64,000 nucleotides of DNA from JACRCT01 sp049841135. Its GTDB lineage: Bacteria; Myxococcota; Myxococcia; Myxococcales; UBA5297. Within the stretch, counting starts at the first letter, position 1, and each line of letters begins with the position of its first letter. This document shows, piece by piece, positions 1 to 8,815 of the stretch. Below the pieces are notes generated by a model. It had not been told where the DNA came from and searched no databases. It saw only the letters and a program-made list of their open reading frames with translations. Location: the NCBI GenBank assembly GCA_049841135.1, contig JASGHK010000005.1, forward strand, positions 2,666,001 to 2,730,000, written 5' to 3'. The position numbers were made by a program, and so were the translations under genes.

Positions 1-51
1 TGCAGGCAGGAGCAGGGCCGCCACAGCGAAGGCCAGGAATGGCGCGCGCAT
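1..51 (-). CDS. N-terminus of an exported protein, truncated by window edge
   Basis: Only the first 17 codons are inside the window. They read Met-Arg-Ala-Pro followed by an Ala/Leu/Phe-rich stretch, which looks like the start of a Sec signal peptide. A good ribosome binding site (AAAGGAG) lies about 6 bases upstream of the ATG at 49-51. The product cannot be named from this piece. Confidence 0.55.
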   Translation of the reverse strand, partial: MRAPFLAFAVAALLLPA

Positions 52-151
52 GAGAGCTCCTTTGGAATGAGAGCGCGACGGGAGTCTCACCCGCCCGAGC
101 GGCAATCACAAATGCATTCGTTCGCGCTGATGACGGCGAAGGGCTGAACGT

Positions 152-440
152 TCAGCCTGTGAGCAACGTCACATCGCAACTGGCCAAAGGAAGGCGGCCA
201 AGAGAGGCGCCCAATCCTGCTCCGGCGCGCGAAAGCTGCGGCAGGGAACGAAGCGCGATGTCCATCGCGATGCCGAAGTTGATGGCGCTGGCTTCCTTGA
301 TGCCAGCGGTGACAATGCCGACGCCGTGGCCCTGTCGGTTGAAGATGAGTCCTCTGGAGTTGCCGGCGTTCAGCGGGACCTGCGTTTGGAGCACGGCCCG
401 AGGATCCGGACGGCGTCACCGTGTGCAGCGGTCCCGCGGG
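152..440 (-). pseudogene. Remnant of a trypsin-like (HtrA/DegP type) serine protease
   Basis: On the minus strand the frame below position 394 reads LQTQVPLNAGNSRG followed by LIFNRQGHGVGIVTAGIK and INFGIAMDIALRSL. This matches the catalytic-serine region of S1C proteases (family pattern: LNPGNSGGPL, then VVGIVTA, then INFAIP). The serine loop is GNSRG instead of GNSGG. The upstream part (LHTVTPSGSSGRA, about 400-440) is in another frame, so the gene is frameshifted as well as lacking its N-terminus. No start or domain order survives. The rest of 52-554 shows nothing recognisable. Identification rests on the motif only. Confidence 0.5.
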
Positions 441-554
441 CCCCCCTTGTCTGCGATTGTGCGGGCTCGTCCTCTGCTGGTGCATAATCGCAACATGCTG
501 GTCGGCGCGATCCGCCTGCCTCTCATTCAGTAGTGCGGGTCCTCGAGGTGTGCG

Positions 555-2096
555 GTGCATGCCCGGCTGCCCGACTGCGAGTACATCTTGAACAGACTTC
601 TGCGGATCATCGTTGGAACCTCCCTTGCGCTGTCGTCCCTGAGCTGCGGCACTGAGAGCGTGCAAGGCGCCGACATCGGTGTCCTGGACGATTCCGGGAC
701 ACCCTCCTTGGACGTCGGTGCCCGGCTCGACGCCGCGCTGGCGGCAGAGGACGCGGCGACCAGCGCCGGCCTCGATGCCTCATCGGCTCAAGCGGACGCC
801 GCGGCCGCCCCGCACTGCGGCGACGGGAACAAGGACCCCGGGGAGGCCTGCGACGACCACAACAACGACAGCGGAGACGGCTGCAACGCGACCTGCTCCA
901 GCACCGAGATCTGCGGGAACGGCATCGCCGACAAGGGGGAGGAGTGCGACGGCGAGGACTTCTGCGACGAGCACTGTCGTGACATCCGCATCCCGCTGCC
1001 CGACGCTGATGACGATACGATCGCCGACGAGCACGAGGGGCGGGACACCCTCCGCGACTCCGACGACGACGGGACCCCGGACTGCCTCGACCCCGACTCG
1101 GACAACGACGGCATCGCCGACTCCGTGGAGGTCGGCGACCAGAGCACCCACACTCCTCCGGCGGACACCGACGGCGACGGGACCGCGGACTATCTGGATT
1201 CGGACAGCGACGACGACGGCGTCTCCGATGCCATCGAGTCCGCGGCTGGCACCAACCCGCGGCTGGCGGACAGCGACGGCGACGGCATCCTCGACGCGGA
1301 CGACGGGATGACCGACTCCGACGAGGACGGGACCCTCAACGCGCTGGACACCGACTCGGACAATGACGGCATCTCCGACGCGATGGAGGCCGGCGACCCG
1401 GACCCGCACACAGCCCCACGCGACACCGACGGCGACCGGACCTCGCTCGTCTGCAACGACCTGCGGCTGCGCGAGCCGGTCAACTACCTGCGCGCCAACT
1501 GGATCCGCCCGGAGGACCTGAACCTCTACGAGGAGATGGGCTTCCACAACTTCAAGATCGTCGAGCGCAACACGCCGACCGCCATCCTGCTCGAGCGCGT
1601 GAAGGCGTATGCCAATCGCCGCTACGACGGGAACCTCTTGGACCTCGTGCAGAACTACTCCTACCCGGTGGAGAAGGTCGGCAAGAAGGGCGAGGACGCC
1701 TTGAGCACCCGCCGGATGCTCAAGTACTTCGTCAAGCCGCAGTCGGTGAACCTGCTCAAGTTCACCAAGGTCATCGACTTCGGCCAGACCGCGAGCGTGC
1801 TCTTCCCGCGGCGCGGCCCGAACCCGGTGCAGATCGACAACCGGGCGCTCGACGGCTTCATGGAGCGCTTCAAGAAGATGGGCTGCCAGGCGATGGACTG
1901 CGAGAAGTGCCAGTACTGCCACCGCTGGGCCGAGAAGACCGTGAAGATCGACCCGCAGTGGAAGGCGCGGATGACGGAGATCTACGCGGACCTGCTCAAG
2001 GACATCGACGGCGGGTCGTTCTGGGACCCGTACCACAAGACGCTGGAGGAGGCGCCGGACGCCGCGCGGCGGTTCGTGGGGATGATGCGTCAGTAG
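555..2096 (+). CDS. Chimeric exported Asp/Cys-repeat protein fused to the C-terminus of a U32 peptidase
   Basis: The frame opens at GTG 555; TTG 588 is an alternative that starts just before the hydrophobic signal (residues about 14-30), which ends in a weak lipobox-like Cys31. Residues 87-131 are two DUF4215/TIGR02232-type myxobacterial Cys-rich repeats (CGDG..GE.CDD...GDGC). Residues 150-294 are thrombospondin type 3-like DxDxDG calcium-binding repeats. At residue about 295 (nt ~1437) the sequence switches abruptly to a cytoplasmic-type segment (NDLRLREPVNYLRANW onward, with CQAMDCEKCQYC near residue 465) typical of the C-terminal part of U32 peptidase-family proteins. A secreted calcium-repeat protein ending in a U32 tail makes no obvious functional sense, so this is probably a recombination or assembly fusion of two broken genes. 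The last 34 codons recur at 14590-14691. Confidence 0.7.
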   Translation: MHARLPDCEYILNRLLRIIVGTSLALSSLSCGTESVQGADIGVLDDSGTPSLDVGARLDAALAAEDAATSAGLDASSAQADAAAAPHCGDGNKDPGEACDDHNNDSGDGCNATCSSTEICGNGIADKGEECDGEDFCDEHCRDIRIPLPDADDDTIADEHEGRDTLRDSDDDGTPDCLDPDSDNDGIADSVEVGDQSTHTPPADTDGDGTADYLDSDSDDDGVSDAIESAAGTNPRLADSDGDGILDADDGMTDSDEDGTLNALDTDSDNDGISDAMEAGDPDPHTAPRDTDGDRTSLVCNDLRLREPVNYLRANWIRPEDLNLYEEMGFHNFKIVERNTPTAILLERVKAYANRRYDGNLLDLVQNYSYPVEKVGKKGEDALSTRRMLKYFVKPQSVNLLKFTKVIDFGQTASVLFPRRGPNPVQIDNRALDGFMERFKKMGCQAMDCEKCQYCHRWAEKTVKIDPQWKARMTEIYADLLKDIDGGSFWDPYHKTLEEAPDAARRFVGMMRQ

Positions 2097-2101
2097 TCCC
2101 C

Positions 2102-2330
2102 GAGCATCTGCAGAATTCGGGGCGCGCTGGGGGTAGTGCCCGGCCTCCGCGCCGGGGGCATCCGAACGTCTGTGGAATCTGAGGCGCGCTGGCGTTTCCC
2201 AGCGCGCTTCAGACGCTCATTGCCGCAACGGTGTCCCCGGCGTGGAAGCGCGTGGAAGCTGGGCGCGCACCCAACCCGGCGTCAGCAGCTCAGCTCAGGA
2301 AGGGCGCCTGCGGTCGACCCCGTCTCCTGA
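2102..2330. repeat. Intergenic REP-like palindromic repeat, copy A
   Basis: Contains CCCGGCCTCCGCGCCGGG, an imperfect palindrome, flanked by two similar blocks ending in GGCGCGCTGG (2111-2130 and about 2172-2191). The same arrangement occurs after the second U32 relic (14692-14905) and at 45034-45135. It lies directly behind the U32-type stop codon in the first two cases. No coding frame is convincing here. Confidence 0.55.
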
Positions 2331-2427
2331 CCACCTCAAGCGCGGCACAGCCGACGGGCTGCGCGTGAGGCTGCGCTCCGGCGCATCGCGCACGCCGCGC
2401 GGGCACCGGGATGAGGCCTTACTGTTT

Positions 2428-3420
2428 CGGCCCGGCGGCTCAGGTCGCCGGGGCGCTGGGAACCTCCGCTCGGCCTCCGAACCGCTCGACCCAGCGGCGC
2501 CGCGTCTCCGGCCCCAGCGAGTCCCAAGGGACGTCCGCGGACTTGAGCGCGCGCAGGGCCTGCGAGTCGAGGATGGCCGCGGCCCCGCACTGCACCTGGA
2601 TGAACTCGCCCCGTGGGTCGCCGCGCTCGGTGGAAGCCCAGGTACTGCTCGAAGGCCGGCGTGCCCGCATCGACTTCCGCCGCGTGGAGCTTGCTCAGCC
2701 GGAGCGTCTTGATGCTCGCGAGCGCCGGCGACTCGAGGATCAGGTCGAGCACGTCGGTCCCCGGCGCGTTGAGCACGACGCGCTGCACGGCCGGGTTGGC
2801 GGCGACGTACAGCGAGCCAAGCATCGCGCCCAGGCCCTAGCCCACGAAGTGGAGGCTGGTCGCATCCACGCCGTCGACGGCGCCCTGTAGCTTGATGGCG
2901 TTGTTCAGTCTGGGGTCAGCCAGCATCCGCTCGACCTGCGCCAGGTCGACGAGTTACTGGGCGCTGGTGGTCACGCTTGGCGAAGAAGTTGGCCAGGTCC
3001 AAGAGGTTCCAGGCGGAGATCATCGGGAGGCCGTTGGTGCGCGAGGTCGCCGGCCTGGCACTTCCAGTTCGACTGGCTCGCGTCGGTTCCAGGTGGGCCG
3101 GCCCACCTGGAAACCCAGGACTGCACTGGGCTGGTCGGAGCCTCAAGCGCGCTCGGTCCCCGCGTGGGGACAGTGGAGGGCGCGGGCTCCCGAGCTGTGC
3201 GCCGCGCCCCGGCAAGCCGGGAGACTGTTGCCACGTGGCAACAGTCGGGGATGTCGGGGTGGGCAAGTAGGCTCCACGCCGGAGCATGGGCGCGGGGGTG
3301 GGGATGGCGGGGCTGGGGAAGGCGAGGCGGTGGGAGGAGCGCGCGGGAGCGGCGGCGCGACCGCTGGCGCAGGGCTACGGCCCGAGAAGAGCGTGCTGTA
3401 CGAGGTGGTGCGCGAGGAGC
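2428..3420. repeat. Compound repeat, copy 1 (lipase debris plus start of IS91-type transposase)
   Basis: Almost identical to 5940-6951 apart from small indels and substitutions; the part from about 2730 is also shared with 13897-14479. It contains minus-strand lipase debris, a 26-bp perfect palindrome at 3087-3112 (half-site TTCCAGGTGGGCC), a 24-bp perfect palindrome at 3223-3246 (half-site GACTGTTGCCAC), and at its right end the first codons of the IS91-type transposase (EKSVLYEVVREE). Homology to copy 2 stops after GAGGAGC at 3420. Confidence 0.85.
2640..3110 (-). pseudogene. Dead extracellular lipase-like alpha/beta hydrolase fragment (repeat copy 1)
   Basis: Minus-strand pieces in shifting frames read NLLDLANFFAKRDHQRPV, then LVDLAQVERMLADPRLN, then MLGSLYVAANPAVQRVVLNA and AGTPAFEQYLGFH. 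This order resembles the C-terminal half of bacterial Pla-1/cef-type extracellular lipases. In this copy the nucleophile-elbow region has a stop codon: the Gln codon of FVGQGLG in the other copies is TAG here (plus strand CTA near 2838). After GFH the frame jumps to ERGDPRGEFIQVQ, which resembles the TIGR02996 signature, so the debris may itself be chimeric. Not functional. Confidence 0.6.
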
Positions 3421-3441
3421 ACGTGCAAAACTTTACCTACA

Positions 3442-3507
3442 TCGACTCCTGCCAGAGCCAAGTCCAGATGTCTGGACATGTGATCCAGGTCACGCGGCAG
3501 GAGTCGA
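3442..3507. repeat. Nested inverted repeat
   Basis: Outer 12-bp arms 3442-3453 (TCGACTCCTGCC) and 3496-3507 (GGCAGGAGTCGA) are perfect complements. Inside, GTCCAGA (3462-3468) and TCTGGAC (3471-3477) form a second perfect hairpin with a 2-nt loop. It begins about 20 bases after repeat copy 1 ends. Function unknown; it could be a terminus of a mobile element or a structured transcript end. Confidence 0.6.
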
Positions 3508-3728
3508 AAAGGCAAGCAATCACAATATGTTGCGGGTCACATTAGAAGGCCTTCCTGGGGCCCTGGCTGGCCAGCCTAGGACCTGCCGAAAGGGCAGAGG
3601 TATTGAAATGGGCCTGAACACCCAAGTCGGCTGCCAAGGGCCATTCCGGCCACCAGGCGGGCTGATCGGCCAGTTTGGGTCCACGCAGATCCTCCGCCAG
3701 CCGTTCGCTGCCGGCCCTGTGATCGCGC
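3508..3728. other. Stretch without a recognisable gene
   Basis: No frame on either strand resembles a known family. The base composition around 3500-3650 is slightly less GC-rich than the surroundings, in keeping with foreign or decayed DNA. Confidence 0.4.
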
Positions 3729-4175
3729 TCACGGGGCTGATGTAGGCAGCCGCCCACCACTATCGAGAGCGGCTCCCGGCGAGTGGCTTCGGCCAGCCCC
3801 CCAAGCCCTATCGGTGTCGTCGGCGGGTCGGTGGCGGTCGGTGGCGGGGGCGGAACGGGATTGTCGGAAAGGGCGGATAGCCTCCTCGATCGCTGGTGCC
3901 GGCGGGGCCGGGGAGGGACGCAGGTTTGGGGCAGGGCTGGAGAAGACCGTTGTGCACAAGCTGGCCCGCCTACGGCGAGGGTCGAGGTGCTGACAGAGGT
4001 GGAGGGCGGAGAAGGTCCCCGCGTCCTCGCCCTTCGAGGAATCGAGCCGGGCAGCCCGAGCGTCGCGGTCGCCGAGCCACGCTTCGTAGGTCCTCCCGGC
4101 AGCAAGGAGCGCCTTCTCGGGCTGGGCATCGGCCACTGCGCGGACGGCGGGGTCGAACGTCGGGCCGAGGCTCAT
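3729..4175 (-). CDS. Doubtful hypothetical protein, divergent from the secreted protein at 4309
   Basis: A minus-strand frame opens at ATG 4175 and runs 148 codons. The first ~65 residues (MSLGPTFDPAVRAVADAQPE onward) have plausible codon choice and amino-acid composition; the remainder becomes Pro/Arg/Ser-rich and looks like noise. No family is recognised and no clear ribosome binding site is seen. It may be a truncated gene whose real 3' end is lost. Confidence 0.25.
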   Translation of the reverse strand: MSLGPTFDPAVRAVADAQPEKALLAAGRTYEAWLGDRDARAARLDSSKGEDAGTFSALHLCQHLDPRRRRASLCTTVFSSPAPNLRPSPAPPAPAIEEAIRPFRQSRSAPATDRHRPADDTDRAWGAGRSHSPGAALDSGGRLPTSAP

Positions 4176-4308
4176 CGGCGGAACTGTACCTGCAACCTCG
4201 AACTTGAATCTGCGACGCTCCGCGGCTCGGGTGTGTGGAGATTGCCGCAAGCCGCGCCCTTCAGGGATCGGGTAGGCTCGCACCCTCATTTCGCGAAAGG
4301 GGTGGCGT

Positions 4309-5328
4309 TTGCTGCGCGTCCTCACGATTGGCCTGCTCCTCTGCCTGGCCGCTTCCGCCCGCGCCGCAGAACCTGTTGCGACGGCGCAGGCCTGCGAGGT
4401 CGACCTTCTCGACGCCGGCGCGGGCACCGACCTGGAGAAGTGGACCGAGCGGGTGACTCGCCAAGGCTTCCGGGTCGCGCACACGGGCAAGCCCGGCTTC
4501 GCGCACCAGACGTTGCAGATCTTTCACACCCCGGCCTGCGCGGAGCGCGCCAAGGCGCTGGGCAAGGCGCTCAAGGCCCAAGCGGAGGACGTGCAGCCCG
4601 CAACCTGGAAGCTGCGGCATGGCGTGACCGTCGTCTTGCCAGCGTCGGGCTCGGACTCGCTTGCGAAGGGGTCGTCGAAGTACGGCAAGTTCGAGCTCGC
4701 GTACTCCGAGTCGGACGACTCCTGCCAGCTGAAGTTTCGGCGCCCCGCAGGCCCCGCCACAGGGTTGCTCACGGTGACCCCGTGCTCGCCGGGGAAGAAC
4801 GAGCCGAAGGCGCAGCAGGTCTCCACGAGCCGAGCGGGCGAGGAGTTTCACGTCTTTGCCGTTGCCACTGCGGGCGGTGGGAACGCCTGCACCGGAAGCA
4901 CGTTCTACGCCGTCGTCGTCGACGCCCAGAAGGCGTGGGCCACGGAGGAACTCGGCTTCTGCACCGAGCTCGAGAGCGCGACGCTGGTGGAAGGCGATGG
5001 CAAGGCCAGGCTGTCCCTCGTCACCCAGGGCGACAGGTACAAAGAGGCGTTGCGCTACGAGGTGGCGATGGGTTCCCTCACGAAGCACCAGGTTCCTCGC
5101 AAGGTCGTCTCGAGCCGCAAGGCGGTGCTCAAGGGAGAATTCGGCAGCACGACGAACTGGTACATGGTCGTCAACGAGCAGCAGATCGAAATCGACGCCG
5201 GAGACTGCGATCTCCGCAGTCTGGCGCTTGGCTTGAAGGTGACGATGTGGGTCGACCAGCAAACCTGGGATGACGGCAATGGGGCGACAGTGTGCCTGAA
5301 GGTCGAGGCGTCGAAGGCAGGCAAGTAG
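4309..5328 (+). CDS. Secreted hypothetical protein, Cys-containing
   Basis: 339 residues from TTG 4309, chosen because an AAAGGGG ribosome binding site sits 7-8 bases upstream and the protein then begins directly with a clean signal peptide (MLRVLTIGLLLCLAASARA, cleavage after residue ~20). The mature part is mixed alpha/beta in character with several cysteines that could form disulfides, and no transmembrane segments. I recognise no family or catalytic motif. Base and codon use match the normal chromosomal genes, unlike the debris on both sides, so it appears to be an intact gene stranded between broken ones. Confidence 0.75.
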   Translation: MLRVLTIGLLLCLAASARAAEPVATAQACEVDLLDAGAGTDLEKWTERVTRQGFRVAHTGKPGFAHQTLQIFHTPACAERAKALGKALKAQAEDVQPATWKLRHGVTVVLPASGSDSLAKGSSKYGKFELAYSESDDSCQLKFRRPAGPATGLLTVTPCSPGKNEPKAQQVSTSRAGEEFHVFAVATAGGGNACTGSTFYAVVVDAQKAWATEELGFCTELESATLVEGDGKARLSLVTQGDRYKEALRYEVAMGSLTKHQVPRKVVSSRKAVLKGEFGSTTNWYMVVNEQQIEIDAGDCDLRSLALGLKVTMWVDQQTWDDGNGATVCLKVEASKAGK

Positions 5329-5336
5329 GCACCTCT

Positions 5337-5717
5337 CCAGCACCCCCGCTTCTTGCGCACGGTGTCGAAGACGAGGTCGCCGCCGAGCAGCCCGCCCGCC
5401 ATGTCGACCTGGAACGCGCTCCAGTCGCGGCGCACGCGCTCCACCTCCGCACGCAGATCGGCGAGGTCCTTCACCCGCGACTCGTCCAGGGCACGTCGAC
5501 GGCTCAACCCCCAGGACATGTCACGCCTGGAGGCCAGCAGGTTGACGAGGATCAGCGCCTGGTTGAAGTGATTGATCCCCGCAGCGAGCGTGCGGGCGTA
5601 GAGGGTGCGGTAGTTGCCGACCACGTACTCGTGCAGGAACTCGATGGAGACCGCCCCGCCCTTGGAGTCGCCGTAGAGCTCCCTCTGCCCGCTGCAGGCA
5701 TTGAGCACCGGGCCCAT
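5337..5717 (-). pseudogene. Internal fragment of an unidentified gene
   Basis: The minus-strand frame reads as real protein (NACSGQRELYGDSKGG, FLHEYVVGNYRTLYARTLAA, DLADLRAEVERVRRDW, MAGGLLGGDLVFDTVRKK) and then runs into the antisense of the gene ending at 5328, so its own stop has been lost. The start at ATG 5717 may be internal. The family is not recognised; the middle is helical. It is best read as gene debris left by rearrangement. Confidence 0.4.
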
Positions 5718-5747
5718 CCGCAGCCGACGTGAACCCCGGCGTCGCTC

Positions 5748-5880
5748 CTATCCAAGGAGAGCGAACACCAGAACGTGTCTGTCCGCGTCGTTCACAAGGC
5801 TCACCGTGCGCAAGAGCCCCAGGACGTCGTCGCAGCAGACGGCGCCCGTCGCCTCGAGCGCCCGGCTCCCGCCACCCGGG
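5748..5880 (-). pseudogene. C-terminal fragment of an unidentified gene
   Basis: A short minus-strand frame ends at TAG 5748-5750 with a protein-like sequence: ALEATGAVCCDDVLGLLRTV followed by SLVNDADRHVLVFALLG. It has no start because repeat copy 2 cuts in just upstream. Too short to name. Confidence 0.3.
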
Positions 5881-5939
5881 CTAGCGCGCTCGGAGCCGGC
5901 CCAGAGGGCGACGGGAGCCGTGGATCCGGAGCCATCCGG

Positions 5940-6951
5940 CGGCCCGGCGGCTCAGGTCGCCGGGGCGCCGGGAACCTCCGCTCGGCCTCCGAACCGCTCG
6001 ACCCAGCGGCGCCGCGTCTCCGGCCCCAGCGAGTCCCAAGGGACGTCCGCGGACTTGAGCGCGCGCAGGGCCTGCGAGTCGAGGATGGCCGCGGCCCCGC
6101 ACTGCACCTGGATGAACTCGCCCCGCGGGTCGCCGCGCTCGGTGGAAGCCCAGGTACTGCTCGAAGGCCGGCGTGCCCGCATCGACTTCCGCCGCGTGGA
6201 GCTTGCTCAGCCGGAGCGTCTTGATGCTCGCGAGCGCCGGCGACTCGAGGATCAGGTCGAGCACGTCGGTCCCCGGCGCGTTGAGCACGACGCGCTGCAC
6301 GGCCGGGTTGGCGGCGACGTACAGCGAGCCAAGCATCGCGCCCAGGCCCTGGCCCACGAAGTGGAGGCTGGTCGCATCCACGCCGTCGACGGCGCCCTGT
6401 AGCTTGATGGCGTTGTTCAGTCTGGGGTCAGCCAGCATCCGCTCGACCTGCGCCAGGTCGACGAGTTACTGGGCGCTGGTGGTCACGCTTGGCGAAGAAG
6501 TTGGCCAGGTCCAAGAGGTTCCAGGTGGAGATCATCGGGACGCTGTTGGTGCGCGAGGTCGCCGGCCTGGCACTTCCAGTTCGACTGGCTCGCGTCGGTT
6601 CCAGGTGGGCCGGCCCACCTGGAAACCCAGGACTGCACTGGGCTGGTCGGGGCCTCAATCGCGCTCGGTCCCCGCGTGGGGACAGTGGAGGGCGCGGGCT
6701 CCCGAGCTGTGCGCCGCGCCCCGGCAAGCCGGGAGACTGTTGCCACACTGTTGCCACGTGGCAACAGTCGGGGATGTCGGGGTGGGCAAGTAGGCTCCAC
6801 GCCGGAGCATGGGCGCGGGGGTGGGGATGGCGGGGCTGGGGAAGGCGAGGCGGTGGGAGGAGCGCGCGGGAGCGGCGGCGCGACCGCTGGCGCAGGGCCA
6901 CGCGCGCAGACGGCCCGAGAAGAGCGTGCTGTACGAGGTGGTGCGCGAGGA
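5940..6951. repeat. Compound repeat, copy 2
   Basis: Same content as copy 1 (2428-3420). The 26-bp palindrome is at 6599-6624. The second palindrome region near 6736-6772 carries an additional left half-site (GTTGCCAC occurs twice before GTGGCAAC) compared with copy 1. Unlike the other two copies it continues into a long transposase frame. Confidence 0.85.
6150..6630 (-). pseudogene. Dead lipase-like fragment (repeat copy 2)
   Basis: The same debris as in copy 1, with one longer frame: MLADPRLNNAIKLQGAVDG, SLHFVGQGLGAMLGS, NAPGTDVLDLILESPAL, AGTPAFEQYLGFH. Where lipases have a GxSxG nucleophile elbow this copy has GQGLG, so the serine is absent. A frameshift separates FFAKRDHQRPV from LVDLAQVERML. 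Non-functional. Confidence 0.6.
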
Positions 6952-8381
6952 GCTGGAGAAGTTCCTCGCCGAGGCGCGCGACGACGGCCGCTGCCCAGGT
7001 ACGTGGAGAAGGAGTTCGGCGGCTTCCTCAAGTGCGGGCTGCTGGAGCACGGCTTCGCCCGCTGCGTCTGCGAGGCCTGTGGGGACGAGTTGCTGGTGGC
7101 GTACACGTGCAAAGGAAAGGGGTTCTGCCCCTCGTGCCTCGGGAGGCGGATGAACGACGTGGCGGCGCACCTGGATCGGGTGCTGCCGAAGGTGCCGTAC
7201 CGGCAGTGGGTGATGGCGTACCCGCGCAGGCTGAGGCTGGCGCTGGCGCGGGATGCGGTGGCGGCACGGGAGTCGGCGACGATCGTGGTGAAGGAGATCT
7301 CCCGCTGGCAGCGGAAGCTGGCGCGGCGCGACAGGGTGGCGAAGGCGCAGACGGCGGCGGTGAGCGTGACCCAAGGTTCGGGTCGAGGGTGGACCTGAAC
7401 GTGCACCATCACCTGGTGGTGCCGGAGGGGGTGTTCCGACAGGACGAGGAAGGCAGGGTGGGCTTCTGGGAGCTGCGCCGGCCGACGCGGGAGGAGCTGC
7501 AGGCGATGGTGGAGCGCGTCGCCGAGAAGACGCTCGCGCTGGCGCGGCGCCGGGGCCTGCTGGAGGACGAGCCGGACGACGCGCTCTCGCGCGTGCAGGC
7601 GGAGTCGCTGCAGACCGGCTTGCCGATCGCCGTGCCGCTCGCGGCGAAGAAGCTCTCCGGCTTCGTGAAGGGGTTCTCGCTGGAGGCCGGGACGCACGTG
7701 GCGGCCAGCAACCGCGAGGCGCTGGAGCACCTGCTGCGCTACATGCTGAGGCCGCCGGTGCCTCAGCACCGACTGCGGCGGCTCGCGGACGGCAGGGTGG
7801 AGCTGACGATGAAGAGGGAGTTGCACGACGGCACGCGAGCGATCGCGATGGCGCCGGGGCAGTTGATGAGGCAGCTGGCGTCGATCATCCCGCCGCCGAA
7901 GGTGCACTCCACGAGGTACTTCGGGGCGTTCGCGCCGGCGTCGAAGGTGAGGGCGCGGCTGGTGAAGCCGGGGAGCGGGCGTGGGAAGGGGTATCAGGGG
8001 GAGCCGCCGGAGGTGCCGCCGGAGCTCGACGACGGGGGAGCGGAGGACGCGCGGATCGGCTGGGAGCTGGGGCGGGAGCTGGAGCGCAGCACGGACGTGG
8101 AGGGCCCGGCGAACCCCGAGCGGCCGAGGTTCCTGGGGTGGCCGCAGCTGCTGGCGCGAACGTTCGCGGTGGACGTCCTGCGCTGCGACCAATGCGGAGG
8201 GCGGCGGAAGCTGACGGCGTTCATCGTGTCGTCGCGAGAGGCGAGCGAGCTGCTCGACCGGCTGGGCATCCGGGAGCGGGCGCCACCGCCGGAGCCGGCC
8301 CGTCGGAGGCCTCGGCAGGTGGAGTGGCTGGACCCGCCTGCGCCCGAGGACCCCGGCATCGACCCGCCGTCGCCGGACTGA
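6890..8381 (+). pseudogene. IS91-family (Y2/HUH) transposase, two frameshifts
   Basis: In order: RRPEKSVLYEVVREELEKFL (frame 1); zinc-ribbon region HGFARCVCEACGDELLVAYT with CPSCLGRR (frame 2, from about 7000); then from about 7378 frame 3 with FGSRVDLNVHHHLVVPEGVF, the HUH-type metal site; the RYMLRPPVPQHRL and VHSTRYFGAFAP motifs of the IS91/IS801 core; and the C-terminal CDQCGGRRKLTAF. The total length fits a full IS91 transposase. Frame breaks lie near 6995 (CGCTGCCCAGG) and near 7375, where one A appears to be missing from ACCCAAGGTTC. Either a recently dead element or sequencing indels. It abuts the truncated vgrG gene. Confidence 0.8.
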
Positions 8382-8512
8382 CCCTCGCGACCAGGGCGAC
8401 CGAGCCGAGGGGCGCGCGCGCCTGCACGGCCGAGGTGTACCCTCACCGGCAGTTCAGGCCTCGGGCCGCCCGACATCCCGGTCCTCTCACGCGGCGATCG
8501 GCGCCGCCTGGG

Positions 8513-8806
8513 ACCCTGGATACTCAGGCCATCCGCGCGAAAGGCCGCTTGATTGTCCTTGGCGCCGACAAGCAAGTGCAGGTCCAGCAGGGGGAGACCA
8601 CGATGGTCTTCAAGGAAGACAAGCTCGAGATCACCGCGGGCGGCGCCGTCAAGATCGTGCACGAGGGCGCGAGCATCCAGATCGACTCCAGTGGAAACAT
8701 CAAGATCAAGACGGACAAGGACGCCGAGATCGTCGCTGGCTCGTGTTCGGTCAAGCTCTCGGGCGGCAACGTGGTGCTGAAGGGCAGCAAGGTGGGCCTC
8801 AACTAG
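8513..8806 (+). pseudogene. 3' end of a vgrG-like T6SS spike gene
   Basis: 98 codons ending at 8806 with a repeating beta pattern: KQVQVQQGETTMVFKEDKLE, AVKIVHEGASIQIDSSGNIK, DAEIVAGSCSVKLSGGNVVL. Alternating short strands like these form the C-terminal triple beta-helix of VgrG/Gp5-type spike proteins. The gp27 and gp5 OB parts are missing; the IS91-type element occupies their place. The effector candidate starts 9 bp downstream with its own ribosome binding site, the usual vgrG-effector arrangement. The exact left edge of homology is uncertain. Confidence 0.65.
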
Positions 8807-8815
8807 GAACGGGCC

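Larger units (their letters stand above)
5940..8512 (+). mobile_element. IS91-family element with lipase debris attached to its 5' side
   Basis: Contains repeat copy 2 (5940-6951) running without a break into an IS91-type transposase frame (6890-8381) and then about 130 bp of non-coding DNA before the vgrG tail. IS91/ISCR elements move by rolling circle from an origin downstream of the transposase and can read through their 5' terminus into neighbouring DNA. That would explain why unrelated lipase debris travels upstream of the transposase. The exact ends were not identified: no target duplication is expected for this family, and the CTTG/GTTC-type boundary cannot be proved here. Confidence 0.55.

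Noticed and set aside
55..554. 192-codon minus frame at 87-665
   Set aside because: Low-complexity Arg/His/Gln sequence with no ribosome binding site; only the short protease-like part in another frame is meaningful.
3420..3430. CACGTGCAAA after repeat copy 1 as proof of a transposase internal deletion
   Set aside because: Only ten bases match position 7104-7113 of the transposase and homology stops at once; chance or microhomology cannot be told apart.
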